This document shows, in pieces, positions 17,069 through 26,761 of a stretch of 64,000 nucleotides of DNA. The translations under genes were made by a program, and so were the position numbers. Numbering within the stretch: position 1 is the stretch's first letter; every line of letters starts with the position of its first letter. The stretch comes from an uncultured Tolumonas sp. (GTDB taxonomy: Bacteria > Pseudomonadota > Gammaproteobacteria > Enterobacterales > Aeromonadaceae), in assembly GCF_963678185.1 (NCBI RefSeq), contig NZ_OY782757.1, positions 3,314,001-3,378,000 of the forward strand, read 5' to 3'. The notes beneath the pieces were generated by a model. It worked only from the letters and a program-made list of their open reading frames with translations. It was not told the DNA's origin and did no database searches.

Positions 17069-17481
17069 CCATTTGTAATCGTAACGTGGTTGGTGACTAA
17101 AAGTCGGCAAAAATCGCAGATGGATAAGGTAAGAAACGGTAATTTTTGCCGCTTTATTGGCGGTTTAACGTTGTGAAATGTAAGTGTACGGCAAAACGGT
17201 TGGCTAATTGTAAAAAATGACCTATTTATTCCACATTAATAGTGTTTGTTCCCTCGCTTAATTCCTTGTTATTACTGTCTATTTACATGATCTAACGAAA
17301 TCTCACTATGTTTTACTATGACGTTGATTAATAAGAGTATTTTCTGGCCGATACCTTGCTCAGGTAGTCTTGTCGTAATAGCAGCGCCACGATAGAGGCT
17401 TGCTATTTAACAAGCACTCCGTTCGGGGTAGTAACTAGTTTATCAGTGAGTCATTGCACTGTATTTGCCAGGAGAAAGATT
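17069..17481 (+). other. Non-coding interval upstream of the Ser-rich gene
   Basis: About 410 nt without a credible gene. It holds a perfect 10-bp inverted repeat, CGGCAAAAAT (17105-17114) with ATTTTTGCCG (17142-17151). It also holds a GCCGATAC at 17347-17354 that resembles a flagellar sigma28 -10 element, but with a poor -35. The 3' end carries the ribosome site of the next gene. Confidence 0.4.
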
Positions 17482-18138
17482 ATGTCTATGAGTATATCGG
17501 GATCAAATTCCCTTGCCTCGCTGTTTCAAACCAGTAGCACAACCAGCTCCACGAATACTCAGCAAGCAGATATGCCGCCACCGCCACCTCCGCCAAAAGA
17601 TGGTGATAAAGAAGGCGGATTAATGTCATCAATTTCTGCTGCTTTATCGAATATGGGGATCTCGCTGGACACGTCAACCAACAGTACATCCTCTACGGAT
17701 AACACCAGCAGCACCGATAGCACATCAGCAACCAGCTCTAGTTCCAGCAGTAGTGCGGTAAAAAACTTCATGCAAACCTTAATGGAAACGCTGCATGCGC
17801 AAAACCAAAAATCATCTGACTCAGATTCAGACTCTGATACTGATAGCAGCGATACCAATACCTCGAGTACCACCGCAACGAATTCTTATCAGAGCGGTAA
17901 CCCGATGAAGAATGATCTGGACACATTGATCAGTAAATTGACGAGCTCCAGTAGCTCTGATTCAACAACTAGCTCTGACAGCTCTACGTCTGATTTGCAA
18001 ACTCAATTTGCGGCGATGGTGTCTAGTTTGGGCGGTGATTCAACGTCAGCCTCATTGACTGATTTTTTGAAAAACTTTTCCAGCAGCTTATCTGATAATG
18101 CACCTCGTCAAGGTGGCATGGTTAGCACGCAAGCTTAA
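17482..18138 (+). CDS. Unrecognised Ser/Thr/Asp-rich low-complexity protein with a polyproline run
   Basis: A 218-residue protein I cannot assign to a family. It starts at ATG 17482 with AGGAG 7 nt upstream. The composition is dominated by Ser, Thr and Asp: long runs of Ser, an alternating Ser-Asp block near 120-135, and a seven-proline run near residue 28 followed by KDGDKEGG. Four short amphipathic segments interrupt the low-complexity stretches (SSISAALSNMGISLD, VKNFMQTLMETLHAQ, DLDTLISKLTSS, LTDFLKNFSSSL) and look like repeats of one helix motif. There is no signal peptide or TM. Both strands are open at places, but the start, ribosome site and 14-bp terminator stem support this frame. 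It could be surface or secreted by a non-Sec route. This is unproven. Confidence 0.75.
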   Translation: MSMSISGSNSLASLFQTSSTTSSTNTQQADMPPPPPPPKDGDKEGGLMSSISAALSNMGISLDTSTNSTSSTDNTSSTDSTSATSSSSSSSAVKNFMQTLMETLHAQNQKSSDSDSDSDTDSSDTNTSSTTATNSYQSGNPMKNDLDTLISKLTSSSSSDSTTSSDSSTSDLQTQFAAMVSSLGGDSTSASLTDFLKNFSSSLSDNAPRQGGMVSTQA

Positions 18139-18145
18139 TCATCTC

Positions 18146-18186
18146 AAGTGATAATCATCTGGAACAAACCGATGATTATCACTTTC
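18146..18186 (+). terminator. Intrinsic terminator after the Ser-rich gene
   Basis: A 14-bp perfect stem, AAGTGATAATCATC (18146-18159) with GATGATTATCACTT (18171-18184), around an 11-nt loop. Only a short T run follows. Confidence 0.7.
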
Positions 18187-18239
18187 CCTGCCTTTTTCAT
18201 GACCTATCCCGCGTTTTTAATTCCTCTTCGCCTGTTAAT

Positions 18240-18534
18240 GTATTGGCGGATATATAGTTGAAACTGTCCTGAAGATGCGTTGCCTGTTGGCGCAACGGCA
18301 AAGAATCGTTAGGATAGAAGCCCTATTGCGGCAAGCGGATGATCTCTTCCACCCGAATAGGTAGCTGATTGCTCTGTCAGGCGGGTCGTAGCGCAAGGCA
18401 AAAAGCAGGCTACCAGGAGCCTCCGCAGCCCGTTAGTTGTCTGTTAAGGATGAACAGCGTGGTAGTAAGTCCGCCCTTTTGGCGGCAGCGCGAGCAAACT
18501 TCAAGTAATTGAGACAAGCCTTGGAGGGCTTAGC
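18240..18534 (+). promoter_or_regulatory. Long structured leader of ilvIH
   Basis: About 300 nt of GC-rich, gene-free sequence precede ilvI. Several stems can be drawn: GTTGC/GCAAC near 18280-18297; CCTATT (18322-18327) with AATAGG (18356-18361) plus an inner CGG/CCG; GGTAGC (18360-18365) with GCTACC (18409-18414); CCGCC/GGCGG at 18471-18485. A final AAGCC/GGCTT stem (18516-18531) has the ilvI ribosome site GGAGGG in its loop and 3' arm. The second and third stems share two bases and could exclude each other. A 29-codon frame (18275-18364) with 8 Leu/Ile/Val and its stop inside one arm could be a leader peptide, but it has no ribosome site. The structure is my hand folding. Confidence 0.45.
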
Positions 18535-20253
18535 ATGGAGATGTTATCAGGCGCGGAAATGGTAGTACGAGCGCTCGAAGACGAAGGGATAGAACATATT
18601 TTTGGTTATCCTGGTGGGTCTGTGCTCGATATCTATGATGCCCTATTCGAGAACAGCAAAATTGAGCATATCTTAGTTCGTCATGAGCAAGCAGCGGTGC
18701 ACATGGCTGACGGTTATGCCCGAGCAACCGGTAAAGTGGGTGCAGTATTGGTCACGTCAGGCCCTGGTGCGACCAACTGTATCACTGGTATTGCCACCGC
18801 TTACATGGACTCCGTACCTCTGGTTGTCCTGTCAGGTCAGGTGCCGACCAGTCTGATTGGTAATGATGCGTTTCAGGAAACCGACATGATCGGGATCTCC
18901 CGTCCGGTGGTGAAACACAGCTTCCTGTGTAAAGAAGCAGCAGATATTCCTCAGGCGATCAAGAAAGCATTTTATATCGCATCGACTGGCCGACCAGGCC
19001 CGGTCGTGGTTGATCTGCCAAAAGATGTGCAGAACCCAGCGATTAAAGTGCCGTATCAATATCCGGAAGAAGTGCATTTGCGCTCATATAACCCGACCAA
19101 ATCCGGCCATAAAGGCCAGATCAAGCGGGCAGCTAAACTGCTGGCAGAAGCCCGTAAACCGGTGATGTATATCGGTGGTGGTGCGATCGCGGCGAATGCC
19201 GACAAACAAGTGATGCGTATTGCGGAACTGTTCAGCTTGCCAGTGACATCAACACTGATGGGCTTGGGCGCATTCCCTTGTTCACATCATCAGTTCATCG
19301 GCATGCTGGGTATGCACGGCACCTATGAATCAAACAATGCGATGCATCATTCGGATCTGATCCTGGCAGTTGGTGCTCGGTTTGACGATCGTGTGACCAA
19401 CAATGTCGCCAAGTTCTGCCCGGATGCCAAAATCATCCACATTGATATCGACCCAACCTCAATCGCCAAGATTGTGCCGGTTGATGTACCGATCGTGGGT
19501 GCAGTTGATACCGTGCTGGAGCAGATGCTGGATGCTATCAATGAGATGGCGCTGGATACCGATAATGATGGTCTGGCTGATTGGTGGGAACAGATCGACG
19601 GTTGGCGTGCGCAGCGTTGCCTGAGTTACAAGACTGAAACGGCGGTGATCAAACCACAACAGGTGATTGAAGCGCTGTACAAGATAACTGATGGTAATGC
19701 GATCGTGGCGTCTGACGTTGGTCAGCACCAGATGTTTGCGGCTCTCTATTATCCGTTTAACCGTCCACGTCAGTGGATCAACTCAGGTGGCCTTGGCACC
19801 ATGGGCTTTGGTTTCCCTGCCGCAATGGGTGCCAAGCTGGCATGTCCGGATCAAGTCGTTTGTTGTGTAACCGGTGACGGCTCCATTCAGATGAACATTC
19901 AGGAATTGTCGACCTGTCTGCAATATGGCATTCCGGTGAAGATCATTGCGCTGAACAACCGCTCGTTGGGGATGGTGAAACAGTGGCAGAAGATGTTCTA
20001 CGGTGGTCGTCAAAGCCATTCCTACATGGATTCTTTGCCTGATTTTGTCAAACTGGCAGAAGCATATGGTCATGTGGGCATTCGTGTGGATCATCCTGAT
20101 GATCTGGAAGGTGCACTGGAGCAGTGCTTTGCATTGAAAGATCGTTTGGTGTTTATGGATATCGCGGTTGATCCGGATGAACATGTTTATCCGATGCAGA
20201 TCAAATTCGGCGCCATGAATGACATGTTCTTGAGTAAAACGGAGCGTACCTGA
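18535..20253 (+). CDS. ilvI: Acetolactate synthase III large (catalytic) subunit
   Basis: A 572-residue thiamine-diphosphate enzyme making acetolactate or acetohydroxybutyrate, the first common step of Val, Leu and Ile synthesis. Motifs are [15 protein letters not shown], the catalytic Glu in [16 protein letters not shown], the central FAD-binding domain, [19 protein letters not shown], and the ThDP/Mg motif [14 protein letters not shown]. Length and pairing with IlvH fit the IlvIH isozyme, which in enteric bacteria is valine-sensitive. GGAGGG lies 6 nt upstream of ATG 18535. The stop overlaps the ilvH start by one base (TGATG). A long leader upstream suggests transcriptional or translational control. 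Confidence 0.95.
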   Translation: MEMLSGAEMVVRALEDEGIEHIFGYPGGSVLDIYDALFENSKIEHILVRHEQAAVHMADGYARATGKVGAVLVTSGPGATNCITGIATAYMDSVPLVVLSGQVPTSLIGNDAFQETDMIGISRPVVKHSFLCKEAADIPQAIKKAFYIASTGRPGPVVVDLPKDVQNPAIKVPYQYPEEVHLRSYNPTKSGHKGQIKRAAKLLAEARKPVMYIGGGAIAANADKQVMRIAELFSLPVTSTLMGLGAFPCSHHQFIGMLGMHGTYESNNAMHHSDLILAVGARFDDRVTNNVAKFCPDAKIIHIDIDPTSIAKIVPVDVPIVGAVDTVLEQMLDAINEMALDTDNDGLADWWEQIDGWRAQRCLSYKTETAVIKPQQVIEALYKITDGNAIVASDVGQHQMFAALYYPFNRPRQWINSGGLGTMGFGFPAAMGAKLACPDQVVCCVTGDGSIQMNIQELSTCLQYGIPVKIIALNNRSLGMVKQWQKMFYGGRQSHSYMDSLPDFVKLAEAYGHVGIRVDHPDDLEGALEQCFALKDRLVFMDIAVDPDEHVYPMQIKFGAMNDMFLSKTERT

Positions 20254-20747
20254 TGCGACATATCATTTCTGTCCTGCTGGAAAACGAAGCTGGCGCTTTG
20301 AGTCGTGTCGTCGGTTTATTTTCGCAGCGTGCTTATAACATTGAATCATTGACGGTAGCCCCTACCGAAGATGCTACATTGTCTCGTATGACCATTGTAA
20401 CCAGCGGTGAAATTCAGATCATTGAACAGATCACCAAGCAGCTGCACAAACTGGTTGATGTGTTAAAGGTAACTGACATTACCGACGGCGCTCATATTGA
20501 GCGTGAAGTGATGTTGGTGAAAACCCGTTGTGCGGGTGCTTCGCGTGATGAAGTGATGCGGATGGCCGAGATTTATCGCGGTCAGATCGTGGACGTGACA
20601 CCTGAACTTTACACCGTACAACTGGTTGGCAGCAGCGATAAGCTGGATGCGTTCCTGAATACGCTGGCTCAGGTCACCGATATCGTGGAAGTGGTGCGTA
20701 GCGGTGTTTGTGGCATCGCGCGCGGCGATCGTTCTCTGCATGCTTAA
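20253..20747 (+). CDS. ilvH: Acetolactate synthase III small regulatory subunit
   Basis: A 164-residue regulatory subunit that activates IlvI and confers valine feedback. The N-terminal ACT domain is clear: [25 protein letters not shown] continues to RAYNIESLTVAPTED, and LSRMTIV follows. The C-terminal half has the small-subunit fold (EVMRMAEIYRGQIVDV). It is translationally coupled to ilvI via TGATG and terminated by the hairpin at 20766-20800. Confidence 0.95.
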   Translation: MRHIISVLLENEAGALSRVVGLFSQRAYNIESLTVAPTEDATLSRMTIVTSGEIQIIEQITKQLHKLVDVLKVTDITDGAHIEREVMLVKTRCAGASRDEVMRMAEIYRGQIVDVTPELYTVQLVGSSDKLDAFLNTLAQVTDIVEVVRSGVCGIARGDRSLHA

Positions 20748-20765
20748 TTAAAAAATGTAGATATA

Positions 20766-20800
20766 AAAACGGCCTCTATTGCAGAGGCCGTTTCTTTTTT
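20766..20800. terminator. Bidirectional terminator between ilvH and the chemoreceptor gene
   Basis: Stem AAACGGCCTCT with AGAGGCCGTTT around ATTGC. A T run follows on the plus strand and an A tract precedes it, so it can serve both convergent genes. Confidence 0.85.
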
Positions 20801-20811
20801 CGCGGTAGTAA

Positions 20812-22950
20812 TTAATTACTGCTGATCTGGAATTGTCCGGTCAACGATGACAAGCGGTTGATGGAGTGTTCAGTGTCATTGACGCTTTGAGTGAATTGCT
20901 CCAAAGCGGACTGCATACCGGCCGTAACATGATGGATACTTTCCGTTTTTCTGGCATGTTCCTGACCTTGTTCGGTCAGCCCTTGGATGGTCGCCAGCAG
21001 TTTTTCCACAATCTGATTATGCTCACGCTGGTCGTCAGTGGAGTTCTCTGCCAACTGCAAACCGGCTTCCATATTCGCCATACTGACATTCATGATCTCG
21101 ACCGCATTCGTGGCTTGTTGCTGAACGGTTGCAATCATCTCTTCAATTTCATTGGTCGACTGACTGGTTCGGGCGGCCAAATTCCGAACTTCATCCGCTA
21201 CGACGGCAAACCCTCGTCCAGCTTCACCCGCACGGGCAGCTTCAATCGCAGCATTTAATGCCAGCAAATTGGTCTGTGCTGCAATCGCCTGGATCACGCT
21301 GACAATATTACCGATGGCTTTTGTGCTTTGGTTTAATTGCTCAATGGTTTCTGTTGATTCACTGACTGTGGTGCGAATATCGCGAGTACGCGCCGAAACC
21401 AGTTGTAACTGCTGACGCGCCGTTTCGGCTTGCTGTTTCATCGCTTCACGCATTTCATTGGCAATATCGTTAGCTGCATCTAACTGCTGCATCTGCATTT
21501 GCAACGACGTCTGTGTTTCTTGCATCGCATGCATTACATGATTGGTAGCTCGTACTGCTGCCGTATTTTGCTGCTGCATGTCGCCATTATTCCGTTCAAG
21601 GATGCGGCTGGTGGCAATCACCTGGCCTAACACCCCATCCAGATGATCGATCATGCTGTTGACCCAAGTGGCCATCATGCCGCTTTCATCATTTTGTGTT
21701 TGTTCGCGAGGAATTCGCATGCGTAAGTTACCGCCACCTTCCACGATCTGACGCAACAAACCGATGGTATCGCGCAAACGTGAAGAGAGCGGTTTACTGA
21801 GAAGACTATTAAAAGCCAGAACACCAAGTAACTGTAAACCGAGATAAATCAGAATGGTAATCAGTGCACTGGGTTGCAATGTAAGTTGTAGCAGCGATGC
21901 CAATAACGTGGCACTCACGGCGGTGGTTAAATAGCCGCTGGTGAGTCGCTGGCTAATAGAGCGATAGCGATAGGCTTCTTCCAAATCGGCTTCACACATC
22001 ATTCCCCATACATCAGGTGAGCCTTGCAGCTGAAACGTCACCCCTTTACCAATGACCGGAATGTAGCGATAGTCAGAATAACCGGGGTAATTGACAAATA
22101 AATTTTGTCCGTGACGAATAGTTTCCCGCACACCTGGATGTAACTGACCGGTCGATGGGTCATTAAAAATTAACTCAAATTCGGTATGGTTTTTTACCTG
22201 CACAACACCAAATGCGGTTTGTACACCATCCTTCAGGTTGTCACCGCGAGTAAATGCCCGATCTTCAAAACGAGAGCGGGAGAGGGCAACACCTTGTGGC
22301 AATGAAGAGTCAAAATTGGATTTCACCATGAACAGGTAGTTATCACCTGATTCATGAAAGATATGGCCGGCTTCGCGCTGAATTAAATCGCCAACCACAT
22401 CATTTGGCACCCGGGCGCAGAGATAACCCACAAGCTGACCATTTTGTTGCAGTGGCTGGTAAAACATCAGCGTCACCGCATCATGAAAAACCGATGTGCT
22501 GGCGCCCAGTGCTAAGGTAACCGGATCAATGTACGGGCCATGCAAAAAGGGCTGTTTGGCCGCTTGTTGTAAAATTCGTGTGTTGACGCTGGGGGCTGTG
22601 CGTCGCTCGCGGGAACTATGCAGCAATTCACCTTGTGAATTAAGTACAAACAGTTCACTACAATCGGGTAACAGGTGATTTTTTTCTTTTAAAATAGAGG
22701 CTGTGAGCGTTTCTGGTTGCAGGTCACTGTCAGCAATGCTGGATAAGATCCGCCATTGATGTTCTGCCCATTGTTGCAGTAGATTAACCCGATAATTTGC
22801 AAAGTTTTCAAAGGCATTTTCCATTGCCAGATAACGGTCGCGGTTTAAAAAACAGGCCCAGCGCATAGTGAACTTACCTGTTTTACCAAACCACGGACGC
22901 CAATGTCGTTCCTGCGACGACAAAGTCATACGGTTACTCTTCAGTTCCAT
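20812..22950 (-). CDS. Methyl-accepting chemotaxis protein with N-terminal sensor lacking a leading TM helix
   Basis: A 712-residue chemoreceptor. The C-terminal half is a standard MCP signalling domain. It has a HAMP-like stretch after the TMs, heptads, and the hairpin tip [20 protein letters not shown], followed by [20 protein letters not shown] and [12 protein letters not shown]. The N-terminal about 330 residues look Cache/PAS-like ([35 protein letters not shown]) but are not preceded by a signal anchor. Two closely spaced hydrophobic helices (about 333-378) come afterwards. If correct, sensor and signalling domains both face the cytoplasm. AAAGGA lies 9 nt upstream of ATG 22950. The ligand is unknown and the gene stands alone. 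Confidence 0.85.
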   Translation of the reverse strand: MELKSNRMTLSSQERHWRPWFGKTGKFTMRWACFLNRDRYLAMENAFENFANYRVNLLQQWAEHQWRILSSIADSDLQPETLTASILKEKNHLLPDCSELFVLNSQGELLHSSRERRTAPSVNTRILQQAAKQPFLHGPYIDPVTLALGASTSVFHDAVTLMFYQPLQQNGQLVGYLCARVPNDVVGDLIQREAGHIFHESGDNYLFMVKSNFDSSLPQGVALSRSRFEDRAFTRGDNLKDGVQTAFGVVQVKNHTEFELIFNDPSTGQLHPGVRETIRHGQNLFVNYPGYSDYRYIPVIGKGVTFQLQGSPDVWGMMCEADLEEAYRYRSISQRLTSGYLTTAVSATLLASLLQLTLQPSALITILIYLGLQLLGVLAFNSLLSKPLSSRLRDTIGLLRQIVEGGGNLRMRIPREQTQNDESGMMATWVNSMIDHLDGVLGQVIATSRILERNNGDMQQQNTAAVRATNHVMHAMQETQTSLQMQMQQLDAANDIANEMREAMKQQAETARQQLQLVSARTRDIRTTVSESTETIEQLNQSTKAIGNIVSVIQAIAAQTNLLALNAAIEAARAGEAGRGFAVVADEVRNLAARTSQSTNEIEEMIATVQQQATNAVEIMNVSMANMEAGLQLAENSTDDQREHNQIVEKLLATIQGLTEQGQEHARKTESIHHVTAGMQSALEQFTQSVNDTEHSINRLSSLTGQFQISSN

Positions 22951-23281
22951 TGTTACAAGTCCTTTGTAAATCCCACCTGAATCGATATTTGTTTTTTTAG
23001 AATAATTATTGTCAAAAATTTCTACTACAGACTATATATTCATCTTGGAATGGTTTGGATTAATTCCTGTCAACCATAATGCCCTTACATTGAGAAAGTT
23101 TAATTTATGTATGGTGCGGTTTTTCTGAGTGCATGTATTGCTGAAGAAGCTACGGCGTTATTGCGTAAGATGTCGATTTGTTCACCAGTTAAGATTGGCT
23201 ACGGCTATTTTCTATTGACAGTTTTATGAGCTGTCCCTATTATCCGTGTCGCTTCCATTATATGGATGCATCCAGCATTGT
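22951..23281 (+). other. Interval between chemoreceptor and tRNA genes
   Basis: About 330 nt that must hold the divergent chemoreceptor promoter (not confidently placed) and the tRNA promoter at 23215-23243. A 40-codon frame at 23107-23229 has no ribosome site and overlaps the tRNA promoter, so I do not call it. Confidence 0.5.
23215..23243 (+). promoter_or_regulatory. Strong sigma70 promoter of the tRNA-Ala pair
   Basis: A perfect TTGACA (23215-23220), a 17-nt spacer, and TATTAT (23238-23243). Transcription would begin near 23250, about 32 nt before the first tRNA. Confidence 0.8.
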
Positions 23282-23357
<76 letters not shown>

Positions 23358-23394
23358 AATTCTGATTCATTTCAGATAGTAAATACCGAATTTC

Positions 23395-23470
<76 letters not shown>

Positions 23471-23474
23471 AATA

Positions 23475-23506
23475 AAAAGGCTCGTCATCACTGACGGGCC
23501 TTTTTT
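23475..23506. terminator. Terminator of the tRNA operon, also facing the convergent channel gene
   Basis: Stem AAAAGGC-t-CGTCA with TGACG-g-GCCTTTT and a T run to 23506. The A tract on the other side would give a U run for the minus-strand gene. Confidence 0.8.
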
Positions 23507-23572
23507 GTTTTCGGCGATAATTGTTTTTGGCAAAAATAGGAGAGCCCGCAAATGAATTACGGGCTGATGATG

Positions 23573-24211
23573 TTACTCGTCTTTGCCCAGATGAAACGCA
23601 GGCAATGAAAGATGCAAGAAGATCGCCGGCACCCGTACACATAGCAGACTGAGCATGCTGGCGAACATAGAGGTGACGTGCCCCATACCCCATTCCAATA
23701 GTAAAACGTAAATTGAACCACTCAGCAGACAGGCAGTAACATATACTTCTTTACGTAATACCATCGGAATTTCCCGCGCCAGAATATCCCGCACCACGCC
23801 ACCGGCAACCCCCGTAATACAACCCATGATCACAGCAATAACACCTGAGGTGCCATAACTCAGCGCTTTTTGCGCACCGATCACTACGAACAGAGCCAGC
23901 CCGACGGCATCCAGCAACGGTAACACATACCAAGGCCAGCGATGCTGCACGCGAGCCACGCCCATACCGACCACTCCAGTCAGCGCAATGGTAAGTAGAT
24001 AATGCGAGTCTTTGATCCAGAACACTGGGGTGGCGCCAATCAACAGATCGCGGATTGTACCGCCACCAATGGATGTCACCGCCGCTAACACCAACACACC
24101 GATAATATCCATCTTCAAACGGCCTGCGACCAACACACCGGAAAAGGCAAAAACTACGGTACCTAACAGGTCGATAAAGTAGATCAGATTGTCGATAAAC
24201 GCAGGTTGCAT
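23573..24211 (-). CDS. TRIC-type (UPF0126, YadS/YicG-like) membrane channel protein
   Basis: A 212-residue membrane protein with about seven hydrophobic helices, built as an internal duplication. Each half carries the family motif, SIGGGTIRDLL in the first and GVAGGVVRDIL in the second. Family members are prokaryotic relatives of trimeric intracellular cation channels and conduct K+ or other small ions. The physiological role in bacteria is unsettled. It is convergent with the tRNA pair and 60 nt downstream of btuF on the same strand, so it may be the last gene of the mtnN-cbiB-btuF cluster. Confidence 0.88.
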   Translation of the reverse strand: MQPAFIDNLIYFIDLLGTVVFAFSGVLVAGRLKMDIIGVLVLAAVTSIGGGTIRDLLIGATPVFWIKDSHYLLTIALTGVVGMGVARVQHRWPWYVLPLLDAVGLALFVVIGAQKALSYGTSGVIAVIMGCITGVAGGVVRDILAREIPMVLRKEVYVTACLLSGSIYVLLLEWGMGHVTSMFASMLSLLCVRVPAIFLHLSLPAFHLGKDE

Positions 24212-24271
24212 GATGTTCTCAAATTACGATGGGGGTAAAAAAGCCAATTGTAAAAGTTATGTTAACTTTGC

Positions 24272-25138
24272 TCAATTAACGGTTTGCAACGAATTTACCT
24301 GTGCCTTGTTGGCCATTTCAACTTTACTGCACATTTGCTCAATGCCTAGCACGATCCGTGGTGATAAGCGGTGTAACCAATCGGCATTTAGCAAATACAG
24401 TTGTTTGTTTTTCACGGCAGCCAGTTGTGGCCATTTCAACCAGTGTTGCAGATCACTGCCATGCTGAGTGGCAAAGATCACTTGGGGGTTGGCGGCCAGC
24501 ACAGCTTCTTCACCTAACTGAGGGTAGGGTGCTTTGCTATCAGCAAATGGGTTCTCCGCGCCACACATGGTCATGATTTCCTGAATGAATGAACCATTGG
24601 CTACCGTGGTCAGCGGCGGATACCACAGTTGGTAAAAAGCTTTGATTTTAGGACGTTGCTGGCTTTGTTGGCGATAAGCTGCGAATTTAGTTTCGATTTC
24701 AGTCGCAAGCTGATTGGCTTGTTCACGGTGGCCGGTTTTATCACCGAGCTGGCGTAATTCCACCGGCAGATCATCAAGGTGCTGCGATTGCAGCAATAGC
24801 ATCGGAATGCCCAGCGCCTGAATTTGCTGCTGCATTAACGCCTGTGTTGAACCCCAGGCCACAACCAGATCGGGTTTGACGGCTAATAAACTCTCACTGT
24901 TCAGGCTTTGGTAATTTGCCACTTTGGGCAGTTTTTTTACTTCATCCGGATAATCACTGGCTTGATCGGTGGCGATAACTTGCTTACCCGCGCCAATCGC
25001 GAACAACATCTCGGTAATATGCGGGGTCAGACTGACAATGCGTTGTGGCGCGGCGAAAACATAAGCCGGTAATAACCATAACGTCAGCAGATAACTAAGC
25101 GACCTATTACGCCAGATGAACATAAACATACCATCCAT
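24272..25138 (-). CDS. btuF: Periplasmic vitamin B12-binding protein BtuF
   Basis: A 288-residue substrate-binding protein of the class III (BtuF/FhuD) fold. It delivers cobalamin to the BtuCD ABC transporter. A signal peptide ends near residue 29 (LPAYVFA|APQ). RIVSLTPHITEMLFAIGAG and KPDLVVAWGSTQ are the typical N-lobe segments, and WYPPLTTVANGSFIQEIMTMCGAENPF is the C-lobe. It overlaps the cbiB-like gene by 32 nt. In-frame ATGs at 25129 and 25123 are alternative starts. btuC and btuD are not in this window. Confidence 0.9.
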   Translation of the reverse strand: MDGMFMFIWRNRSLSYLLTLWLLPAYVFAAPQRIVSLTPHITEMLFAIGAGKQVIATDQASDYPDEVKKLPKVANYQSLNSESLLAVKPDLVVAWGSTQALMQQQIQALGIPMLLLQSQHLDDLPVELRQLGDKTGHREQANQLATEIETKFAAYRQQSQQRPKIKAFYQLWYPPLTTVANGSFIQEIMTMCGAENPFADSKAPYPQLGEEAVLAANPQVIFATQHGSDLQHWLKWPQLAAVKNKQLYLLNADWLHRLSPRIVLGIEQMCSKVEMANKAQVNSLQTVN

Positions 25139-26069
25139 ACATTGCAGCCAGTAATAACCAGCACAACCAACCTAAACGGATCAAGCGTTGATAGGCCAAT
25201 AACAGTGAGGCCGAAGTCGGCTCTTGTACGCCACCAATGCGGGGATAACGGATTTTTTCACCCTGATAAAAACGCGGGCCACCGAGACCGACTTTCAGGT
25301 TGGTGCCATAACCGCTGAGTAACATCCCAGTAGTGATGGCTGGCCAATAACGACACTGGCGAAACGCATTTTTGACGCCGGAAAATCCGTGTGGCAGGAA
25401 AATTTGCAGCAAAACCAGGAGCAGCACAGGAATGGTATTCAACGTCTGCAACATCCGGGCTGTGAATTCACCACACAGACGGTTAGCGGTCAGTTTCATG
25501 TTGCAGCTTTGTGCTAATAACTGGATCAAGCGACAAAACAGCGCACCGTGAATGCCCAGAAACAGATAACTAAAAGCCACAGTAAACCACTGACTGAGCA
25601 GACGCAGCAAACTCATCTCGATCGCGGTTTTACACACGCCCATACTGCTCAAGCTTTGCGTGTCACGTAGCACCCAACGGCTGAGTTGTAGACGCGCCAA
25701 GGCGAGTTTATTTTGTTGTAACAATTGGTGCACGGCCAGCAGACACTCTTTTATAGGCTGACTTTCCAGTAACCAACTGAGTAACAAGGTATCGAACAGC
25801 ATTTCCCATGGCGCCAGATTACGGATCGACCAACTGGCAATCAAACTGGGGATGATGACAACAAACGGCAGTAACAAACCGGCCAGCCATTGTTGTTTGG
25901 GCGCGGCTTGTTTGGGGTTAACGCGGCGCACCAGACGCTGCAACAGCGGTATTAATGCGGATGGTTTCCATCGAGCAGGAATGGGCATCCAGGCTTCCAA
26001 CAATAATGCCGCCAGTAAAATCACTGGCGGTGCGTGCAATACAGTTTGAACCCAAACGGGGATGTTCAT
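25107..26069 (-). CDS. CbiB/CobD-family cobalamin biosynthesis membrane protein
   Basis: A 320-residue, multi-TM protein resembling adenosylcobinamide-phosphate synthase (CbiB), which attaches the aminopropanol arm to cobyric acid. The segment SPxIAGxMxxALG of classical CbiB is not obvious. What remains is a C-terminal [28 protein letters not shown] that fits the family's conserved end. It is therefore a divergent member, and activity is uncertain. It has a 4-nt ATGA overlap with mtnN upstream and a 32-nt overlap with btuF downstream, so it is translationally coupled within a B12-linked operon. Confidence 0.75.
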   Translation of the reverse strand: MNIPVWVQTVLHAPPVILLAALLLEAWMPIPARWKPSALIPLLQRLVRRVNPKQAAPKQQWLAGLLLPFVVIIPSLIASWSIRNLAPWEMLFDTLLLSWLLESQPIKECLLAVHQLLQQNKLALARLQLSRWVLRDTQSLSSMGVCKTAIEMSLLRLLSQWFTVAFSYLFLGIHGALFCRLIQLLAQSCNMKLTANRLCGEFTARMLQTLNTIPVLLLVLLQIFLPHGFSGVKNAFRQCRYWPAITTGMLLSGYGTNLKVGLGGPRFYQGEKIRYPRIGGVQEPTSASLLLAYQRLIRLGWLCWLLLAAMYGWYVYVHLA

Positions 26070-26761
26070 GACAACTGGTTCAGCATAGCGACAATCATTG
26101 CCGATGAGTTTTTCGCTGCCACTTCCAGATATTCTTCAAAGGTGCTGGGTGATTCAGTGCCGGCAATGTCAGACAGTGAACGGATCACCACAAACGGCAC
26201 TTTGAACTGATGACAAACCTGTGCAATCGCGGCGGCTTCCATTTCAACGGCCATCATGGTTGGAAAGGTTTGGCGCAGTTGTGCGATACGTTGTGGATCG
26301 CACATGAATTGATCGCCGGTACAAATCAAACCGACACGACTTTGCAGATCAGGGAATTGGTGCATCACCTGTTCTGCCACGGCGATCAATTTACGATCTG
26401 ACGCAAACGCCGCTGGTTGTTGTGGCAACTGGCCTGGTTCATAACCAAAAGCGGTGACATCCACATCGTGATGACGCACATCATTGGAAATGACCACATC
26501 CCCCACATGCAATTCTGGGTCAAAGCCACCCGCAGAGCCGGTGTTGATCACGCAGTCGGGTGCAAAACGTTCCAGCAAAATAGTGGTGGCAATGCTGGCC
26601 GCTACTTTACCAATGCCGGAACGTGTCAAGATCACCTGATGACCGGCTAATTCACCGCTGTAAAATTTGCAGCCCGCCACAGTGATGGTTTCACGATTGT
26701 TGAGCTGTTCACGCAAAATGGCGACTTCCGGCTCCATTGCGCCGATGATTCCTATTTTCAT
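26066..26761 (-). CDS. mtnN: 5'-methylthioadenosine/S-adenosylhomocysteine nucleosidase
   Basis: A 231-residue cytoplasmic enzyme cleaving MTA, SAH and 5'-deoxyadenosine, thereby relieving inhibition of SAM enzymes. Signatures are [20 protein letters not shown] with the catalytic Glu, [17 protein letters not shown], and [15 protein letters not shown] with the catalytic Asp. The frame continues to 26830, but ATG 26761 has GAGG 5 nt upstream and matches the family start. It heads the mtnN-cbiB-btuF operon, an association seen in other gammaproteobacteria. Removal of 5'-deoxyadenosine also supports radical SAM enzymes such as YhcC and NifB. Confidence 0.95.
   Translation of the reverse strand: MKIGIIGAMEPEVAILREQLNNRETITVAGCKFYSGELAGHQVILTRSGIGKVAASIATTILLERFAPDCVINTGSAGGFDPELHVGDVVISNDVRHHDVDVTAFGYEPGQLPQQPAAFASDRKLIAVAEQVMHQFPDLQSRVGLICTGDQFMCDPQRIAQLRQTFPTMMAVEMEAAAIAQVCHQFKVPFVVIRSLSDIAGTESPSTFEEYLEVAAKNSSAMIVAMLNQLS

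Noticed and set aside
17559-17873. 104-codon antisense frame in the Ser-rich gene
   Set aside because: It results from the low-complexity sequence (reverse complement of Ser/Asp codons gives Leu/Val-rich frames); the plus frame has the proper start and terminator.
18450-18512. 20-codon ORF with three consecutive Val codons in the ilvIH leader
   Set aside because: Start has no ribosome site and only the Val run is suggestive; mentioned only as part of the leader's possible regulation.
23107-23229. 40-codon plus-strand ORF before the tRNA genes
   Set aside because: No ribosome site, no recognisable protein, and it overlaps the excellent tRNA promoter.
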